Assembly: GCF_030247195.1 (NCBI RefSeq)
Contig: NC_080671.1
Span: 202,286,897 to 202,350,896 of the forward strand
Length of the DNA: 64,000 bases
Direction of reading: 5' to 3'
Source of the DNA: Topomyia yanbarensis
Taxonomy: Eukaryota > Arthropoda > Insecta > Diptera > Culicidae
Position 1 is the stretch's first letter, and every line of letters begins with the position of its first letter. Below the pieces are notes generated by a model that saw only the letters and a program-made list of their open reading frames with translations, was not told the origin of the DNA and did not search any database. The position numbers and the translations under genes were made by a program. Positions 57,256-64,000 of the stretch are shown here, piece by piece.

Positions 57256-57507
57256 GAAACGAGTTGGCTCCATGGAAAAATTGCAAGGCTTGATCATTCG
57301 ATAATGCAGTTATGCCGTTTTTATATTGAAAATCCCCGGCCCTGTGTTTTTTCAATGGAAAACAATATTAGAAAAATTATTCATATTCAATACCATCTTT
57401 GCTTTAAAGACAAAACAGATTGTTGGAGAAATTGCACTACTAACATAACAAACAGTAAGGCGATGAGATGCGGTTCAGAAAAGGATCAGAAAAGTGAGGG
57501 AAAATAG
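57256..57507 (+). CDS. Candidate second cysteine-containing ORF or exon
   Basis: The frame is open from 57235. If read from an AG at 57254-57255 it starts ETSWLHGK; an internal ATG is at 57304. It ends at a TAG at 57505-57507. It contains five cysteines and two sequons (NCT, NIT) near the C-terminus, a composition similar to the ORF 250 bp upstream. An AATAAA signal occurs at about 57823. It may be a following exon or paralogue of the upstream ORF, or chance. No domain recognised. Confidence 0.22.
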   Translation, partial: ETSWLHGKIARLDHSIMQLCRFYIENPRPCVFSMENNIRKIIHIQYHLCFKDKTDCWRNCTTNITNSKAMRCGSEKDQKSEGK

Positions 57508-58619
57508 AAATGTTGCCAACGACCAAGCTCCACATTAGTAGTTCATTTGCTAGCCAGACATTTGAATGGGATTAGTGCACACAAACGATTTCGCTAGGCA
57601 ATTTTCGCACAGTTATTTGGTTAACAAATTTAGAAACTGACATTTAGTTCCCGATTGTCAGCGAAATATTCTCTGAGTCTCGGATAGCAAACGTTACTAC
57701 AAACAAACTGAGATTCGACAGGAAAAGATGCGTATGCTAATCGTTAAGTTCCTAGAATAGTTCTAATTATACTTTAAAGTCAAAAAAATCATAACAGTCA
57801 CCATCCAAGTCAAAAACTTATAAATAAATAAACAAAGCAACCTTTGATACCAGAACGAGATCCTTTATTTTACGAATGTGCCGAAAAACATCGTGGATGG
57901 AACAAACCTAAGCACATTATTCTTACTGTGAATAAAACGGTTATATTATGTGGATAAGTCTTCAAAATAACCAATTGTCTAGTTTTTAAATGAATGTTTT
58001 CGAATTCGATTATTTGACATGCACATTCTACACGGAAAAAATTCATGAAAACAAGATCTTGATTTCATGAAATGAACGATTTACAAAAATCTTGGCCAAG
58101 TACCTGAAATTATGAATAATAGAACTCGTATTCATGAAACTAATTGCACGGTTCATCTAAAAAAACTAAATGTGCTTTTCAAGTTGTAAAGGAAAGGTTG
58201 TAGGTTCGTTCAAATACTTTAAAAATCACGTTTGATTAATTTAATTCAACCCTTAAAACTTGATTTATAGCAAAAAAACTACTCTTTGAGACTTTCGGCA
58301 CTAAAACATTCACGACGTTGTCATTTTTCAACCGATTTTCAATCTTTTAATTTTACTGGAAAAAAGAAGAATAGACCTTTCCAGTATGCTACGTTGTATT
58401 CTTTTGTTCAACCTATTATTCAATTTTGGGACAACAATATGAAAATAACCATTATTTTGGAATTTTTTCATGAAAAACCGATTTTATACACCTATCAGTG
58501 AGATGAGACATTTCTTACACATATCACTGTTGTATTATTCATTAGTTTGCGGAACACACGCAAAGTTGGCAAGCAACTAGAGGTGAGATAAGCACAGTTT
58601 CGAGTCCTGCACGAATAAC
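57508..58619. other. Unannotated AT-rich stretch
   Basis: Nothing firm. Near 58575-58610, GAGGTGAGATAAGCACAGTT and TTCGAGTCCTGCAC resemble the end of a tRNA-like head, so a SINE remnant may precede the A-rich array. Confidence 0.4.
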
Positions 58620-59420
58620 ACTTTGAATAAACTGAAAAAAATAAAGAAAAATAATAAAACAAATAAAAACTTAAAATAATTATGAAGCAAAAGCATAAAA
58701 AATAAGTTATTCATAAATGATTGATTAAAATAAATCAAATTAATAAAATAAATCAAATTAACCCAAATGAAAATTAGACAATGTTAAAAAAAGTTATGAA
58801 AATAAGAGAGTAAATTAAATTGATTTAAGCAAACAAACTGTCATACAATAATAAAAAGAACTGACTAATAAAATGAAGAAACTGAATAAAAATACTATTT
58901 TATCATTTTTTTTCATTTTGTTTGCTTTTAAACAATAAAATTATTGAAATGGAGAAAATCAGACATATTAAAAAGTAATAGAAATAATAGAATAAATTAA
59001 ATGGTGTCTGATTAATGTTCTAAATGAAATGAATAAAATGAATGACGGAACAAAATTAGTCAGATTATTAAAATGAATAAAATGTGCGAACCCGAAAAAT
59101 AATATAAAATTGCATAACAGGAAAAAAGTGATTAAAATAAATTAAACACATGATACGAATAAGATGCACGAGATAAAACTGATCGGAATGCATACAAAGA
59201 ATGAAATGAATACACTAGATAAAATGAGGTCAAATAAACAAAATGAATCAAAATTATTCTAAATGAAAAAAAATTATTAAAATGAAATGATCATATAGTT
59301 AAAATAAGTCAAATGTTTAAAATGAAAAAAATAAACAAAAAGAATATAATCCATCAAATGATTTGGATAAAATCAGTATATAGATAAAAATTTAAAAAAG
59401 TTAGTTAAATGAAGTAAATG
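58620..59420. repeat. 800-bp A-rich array (AAATAAAATGAA-like units)
   Basis: The plus strand is dominated by A-rich words AATAAAATGAAT, AAATAAATCAAATT and AAAATGAA, with T mostly single and very few C. There is no exact unit length. It may be an expanded SINE or LINE tail, because a B-box-like GTTTCGAGTCC lies just upstream. Strand asymmetry is striking against ordinary AT-rich flanks. Confidence 0.7.
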
Positions 59421-62084
59421 AATATCACGAATTCCAAAACCATTGTGTCAGAATATTGTGAAATGTTTGTGAAAATCCCATTGCAAAGAGCACGTTTTCG
59501 TTCTTTTTTTCTTGATGGCGTTTTAAGATTATCTGGTGTTTCTACTTTATTAATAGGCCTTAATTAGTCATCAGGAAATCTAGAAATCAGGAATTTGTTT
59601 TGGGATTAAAAGATGTCTTTTTGGTCACAGATATCTGAAAAATGATTTTTGTAGTGAATTGAATTTTCAGGTCCAGTATTTTAACGAATAATTGGAAATA
59701 ATAAACTAAGATAAGAACACTTGTAAATAGTATTGATTTGCATTGAATTATATAGAAAAGTGTCAGGTGTCTAGGTGATGTTGGCAATTATTTTATTGTC
59801 GATGGCACAAAATCCGTACATTCAGTCGGTTGTTGATGTAATTTGTGTTGAAATGAGCATATCTTTTATTTGTTCTTTTGTAATGTGTACGTAATTATTT
59901 TTGTGTATTGTAAATGCATTAATTTTAGATTAAGTAATAGTTTGCATGGTGGCTCGCACCAAAAACGAAACAAATAAACAATTCTTTGTTTACAATGCAG
60001 TCTCTTTCCACCCATCCTTATCACTTGAGAATTGTTTCGATCGGAATTCTCGTTCTGGAGATATGGCTTTATGAGTCCTACACAAAACAATATCAGGACA
60101 AAGGAATGGTTCAAACTACCAGAATAAGTATTTAAATTCATCGAAAAGTCAGTGGTCATTGCAAGTGTCCCTTGACTGCTTTTGAGACACGCACATTTTT
60201 GAAATTGTAAGTCGTATTTTTTCGCAAATAAATATGCTTTTAGTCTCATTGATCATGAAAAATATATATTGAGGTTTTCAGTACAACTCAGTATCAGTTG
60301 TGGTTACACATTAATATGTATGCCATAAATTCAGTGAGATCAACTATCTGTCCAATTCATAACCTATGATTGTAATTCTCGCTAATTGCCGTGTAGAATA
60401 AGGAGCGCTCAAACGAAACGTCTATTAAATTGTCCAATGCCCGTACTAGTTCTGGCATTGAAGCTTCAATTGATGCGTTCTCAGCATAAGGCAAATTTGA
60501 GCAATTGAAACCATCGCTATAAGTTAAAAGCATCCTTTTACTGGGATGCAAGTATAGTTCGATGGTTCAGGGGGCTTTGGGCGCCATTTTTCCCGGATCT
60601 AATTTGTGGATATTTTTGGACTTTGATCCGTTATTTTTCATAAAAGTGCATTCTAATATAATGAATTTGCATTTTCAATAACATCAACCCAAAACAGGTG
60701 CTCTCAATTTTCAAATGACACATTTCAGCATATGTTTCATTCAAAATTCAGTAGGGATACGAAAAGTTTAAAAACGTGCTCGTGGGGTGCCTCTTTTCAA
60801 CATTGTTGTCTTCAAACAACCATATTACCTAATTTGAAATATCCAAGGATTTCCGTAATTATAGTATAAACAAATGATCAATATAGAATTGATTTAAATA
60901 AGAGTAGATGTAGTTTTCGGTTTTTGGTCATATGATTCTCCTTAGTTCAACGTTTCGAAGGAATAGCTCCTCATCTTCAGAGGAAAGAAAGGTTAGAACA
61001 TATCAGTTGTAGTTTTCTCATAATACAAATATTTTGCAAATTTTGCCAGGACCACAAATATTATCTTCCGCAAGTGGCTCTGTTCTACACTAAAATGGAA
61101 AACTCTTTATAGGAAAACACAAGACAAAAATAAGTTGGTTTTCTTTAACCTGAACAAATACATCACAAAATTAAATTAGCTTGGATGCTGACAAATATTT
61201 CACATTAATTTAAGATCTTATGACACATCTTAGAAATGGATTTGAAAATATCAGGATAGATCTTAGTCGTGACAGTCGCCACGAACACGATTGGAGAGAG
61301 ATTGGGGATGGGGAGGGACGACAAGTGAGGAATGGTAAATGATCGTTAGTACTGTGACATTATTTTTGTATATATAACGAAATTTTGATTCCTTACATCT
61401 TTATTATACATAATGCAACTGATAATGTTTACGCTATAATTAGTATAACATAAATCTTGCAAAAGAAGATAAACTTTCATTAGAATATTGTTAATCAAAA
61501 ACACAGTTACTCTCGGTGATGCTACGAGTATAATATTAATATGAATATGAATTATGGTAGAAATCTATTTTCTCACTACTAGGTGGATTACTTGGTGAAC
61601 TGTGCATTCATATACCATCCAACGACTACCTCACGACTAAACGCAGTGCTTAATCCACGGATAAATGCATCAACTCTGGACAAATTTTCACTTTGATGTG
61701 AATTTACACATTGTTTTGTCTTTGAAGGAAACTTACGTATTAATCTTTGAGAAATAGTTAAATTATTAAGTAAATTCACAAAACGTTTTCTGAATCGAAT
61801 TCCTTGAATCACGCAGATGTGTTTTCATACCCCGATATTCAAAATTGGTTTAGTTTTGCCCCTAAAACACCCTTAAAGCAATACTCTGTATGTAACGATA
61901 TCATTTTTAGTTATTGGAAATTGGTAAGCGAGGAATAAAAATACAAAATGTTTAATATCTCCACAGTTCGTGAACGGATTTTCTATAGCTTGTTCGAAAG
62001 GTATTTTTACAAACTTTCTAATTTTGCGCACATTTCCTTGGCCTGATATAAGGCAAAAACGCTAACAGACTATCGTCACAAATA
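59421..62084. other. 2.7-kb stretch without recognised repeats; orphan ORFs
   Basis: AT-rich. Minus-strand ORFs at 59866-60249 (127 codons), 60357-60551 and 61588-61812 have no known motif. No TIR pair or array was detected. Confidence 0.4.
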
Positions 62085-62118
62085 AACATACATACATACA
62101 TACATACATACATACATA
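62085..62118. repeat. (CATA)n microsatellite
   Basis: About eight perfect ACAT units. Confidence 0.95.
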
Positions 62119-62224
62119 ATAAGCATTGCATTGCTTTGTTTGAAAGATATTTGCTTAGATATAGTCTTCCATATCTCAGAAAGTAAACAAAATATCGAAA
62201 AACTAAAATAATAGTGTCAAATGG

Positions 62225-62400
62225 AAACGTTAGGCCTTCCATTTTAAACTAATTTCGTTAAGATCGGTTCAGCGGTTGCTGAAATAATTACATGACATAG
62301 TGCACGCACACACACAAAGACATTGTCTCAACTTGTCGAGCTGAATCGATTGGTATATGAGACTCGGCCCTCCGGGCCTCGGAAATTTTTTTTCAAAGTT
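62225..62400 (+). repeat. Dispersed repeat tail (CGGCCCTCCGGGCC)
   Basis: AGATCGGTTCAGCGGTTGC, then CACGCACACACACAAAG, TTGTCGAGCTGAATCGATTG and ACTCGGCCCTCCGGGCCTCG. It is the downstream part of a common diverged mosquito repeat, related to 56262-56335 and, more weakly, to 32205-32280. It runs up to the start of the 12-bp array. Confidence 0.6.
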
Positions 62401-62442
62401 TCAGCGAATTCTATACATTTCTTTTGTAAGAAATGTAAAACG

Positions 62443-63340
62443 TGAAAATTGCTGAACACGCGAAATTCCGTGATAAATTTGATGCGAAATTTAATTCGAA
62501 ATTTGATTCGAAATACCGTTCGAATTTCCGCGCGAAATTCCGCACAGAATTCCTTGTGATATTCGATGCGAAATTCCATGTAAAATTCCGGGCAAACTTC
62601 TATGCGAAATTTTGTGTGGAATGTGAATGTGTACAAAATTCTTTGCGAAATTTTGTGCAAAATTTCGCGCGAAGTTCCGTGTAAAATTCAGCACGAAATT
62701 CCGTGAGAAATTCTGTGCGAAGTTCCGTGCCAAATTACGTGCGAAATTACATGTGAAATTATGTGTGAAATTCCGTGCGAAATTCTATGCGAATTCCATG
62801 CGAACTTCCGTGTGAAATTCTGTGCAAAATTCCGTGCGAAGTTCCACGCGAAATCCATAAAAAATTTCGTGCGAAATACCGTACGAAATTCCGTTCGAAA
62901 TTTCGCCCGAAATCCTTCGCGAAATTCCGTGTGAAATTCCGTGAATTCTGCGTGGAATTCTGTGAGAAATTCCGTGTGAAATTCCGTGTGAAATTCTGTG
63001 CGAAATTCCGCGCGAAAATCCACGCGAAATCCGAACAAAATTCCATGCGAATACCGTCTGAAATTCCATGCGAAATTCCACGCAAAATCCTTCGTGCGAA
63101 ATTCACTGCAAAATTCTGTTCGAAATTCCGTTAAAAATCCGATGCGAGATTCCGCGTGAAATTTCGCACGAAACTCCGTGTGAAATTTCGTGCAAAATTC
63201 CGTGCGAAATTTCCCTACGGAGTTCCGTGAAAAATTCCGTGTGAAATTCCGCGCGAAATTTTGTGCGTGAAATTCCGTGTGAAATACCGTCCGAATTTCC
63301 GCAAAATTCCGTGCGAAAATTCTTGCGAAACACGCGCGAA
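62443..63340. repeat. Degenerate 12-bp satellite (GTGCGAAATTCC), about 75 units
   Basis: The consensus unit is near TGCGAAATTCCG / GTGTGAAATTCC, with rare one-base slips. Because the unit is 12 bp, several frames on both strands are open as four-residue repeats (NFAR-like, EFHT-like, GISH-like, KFRA-like). Ten or so overlapping ORFs here are by-products, with no start context or flanking coding signal. It is the same consensus as 38884-39100. Confidence 0.93.
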
Positions 63341-64000
63341 TTTTTTTTCATTTCGACCGGAATCTCATTGACAACTGCAAAACTTAGCGGATGTAAACAA
63401 CAGGGAACGGTGGGGAGTTATGAATATAGTTTTGTTTTCGGGGCATAACTACCATAAACATTGGTCGATTTTCGAAAATTTGACCTGGTATTCCTTCATT
63501 CCTTCATTGAGATATGGCAGAATGCGTGGAATCGGCATTTTTTAGTTTGGTGGGGAGTTGTGAACCATCGCAAAAAGTAGAAGAAATGGAATATTTTTAT
63601 TAGGGCTATAGAAGATAAATTTTAAAATATTTCTTAACTAAAGATGAGATGGAAAAGTGATCTGATTCGCATTGCGTAGGAGATAAAATGATTTGCGTCA
63701 AGCCACCTGAATTCGCGGTTACGGCACGGGGAGATTAAAATTGTGGTAGAATTAGTTGATGCTGAATGCACAGTAGAAGACATGTTTTATTCGCATATAG
63801 ATGTAGGTGATAAGATAGTATAAATGGTTGCTAAATCAGAGCAAAAATTAGAATTCACCCAGTTTTTCTATTTATTATTCACCGAAGATAATCAGATATA
63901 ATAAGCAAATACTATGAAGATAAATGCTGCATATAAATTCAGTACTTCTCACCATCGCATCAAACTTATAATAAACAGAAGATGTCTTCCTGAGAAAATA
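63341..64000. other. Unannotated AT-rich stretch to window end
   Basis: Short direct repeat GGTGGGGAGTT at about 63410 and 63550 with GTGAAC/ATGAAT after it; otherwise nothing recognisable. Confidence 0.45.

Noticed and set aside
62442..63448. About ten overlapping ORFs on both strands with four-residue repeats
   Set aside because: They are by-products of a 12-bp satellite; open frames appear on both strands and none has coding context.
1..64000. CRISPR array or bacterial operon
   Set aside because: No regularly spaced identical repeats with unique spacers; gene density, introns-like spacing and transposon types are those of an insect nuclear genome.

Overview
This window looks like AT-rich, repeat-dense intergenic or intronic DNA from a culicine (Aedes-like) mosquito. 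The best taxonomic clue is a tRNA-derived SINE closely resembling the Aedes aegypti Feilai family. One copy at 33241-33408 has pol III A and B boxes and a perfect 12-bp target-site duplication; a second is at 25401-25566 and a remnant is near 8912-9026. Decayed Jockey/Juan-like and I/LOA-like LINEs, mariner-type transposase remains, a Helitron end pair and many short terminal-inverted-repeat (TIR) elements fit the same picture. No recognisable conserved host gene, rRNA, functional tRNA, operon or CRISPR array was seen.

Layout. 1-409 is a 33-bp minisatellite cut by the window edge. 1-13 kb holds TIR elements of a TAGGGT family (1057, 2119, 6745, 11184), CGGGT-rich minisatellites (2478, 4366), three fold-back elements (3950, 5579, 9268), a Jockey-type LINE remnant (6955-7640) and a 465-bp exact tandem duplication (12250-13179). 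14-23.4 kb has two copies of an element built on GGTAAGTTGGCGG repeats, a small Helitron (15079-15305), a 5.6-kb stretch without recognised repeats, and a MITE with AATT duplications (23189). 25-33.4 kb has Feilai SINEs, a Juan-like LINE split by a 1.25-kb composite insertion, and a mariner transposase pseudogene with a 122-bp MITE inserted inside it. 34-43 kb is a series of MITEs and fold-backs, some with readable target-site duplications. 45.6-52.2 kb is nested: a 1.18-kb fold-back with CCAATA duplications, two head-to-head tRNA-like SINEs, an I/LOA-type LINE split by a 564-bp hAT-like element, a fold-back with GTGGGACA ends and two further MITEs. 55-57.5 kb has a LINE C-terminus with a zinc-knuckle, a near-palindromic MITE, and two cysteine-containing ORFs with N-glycosylation sequons on the plus strand. 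These ORFs are the only candidates for undescribed non-transposon protein-coding sequence, and support is weak. 58.6-59.4 kb is a strand-asymmetric A-rich array. 62.4-63.3 kb is a degenerate 12-bp satellite open in several frames on both strands; a smaller array of the same unit lies at 38.9 kb.

Function. The elements do not form a pathway. What the window records is the relative order of transposon insertions: nested copies, empty sites and fold-backs that share arm motifs. All LINE and transposase remains carry stops or frameshifts and are not expected to be active.
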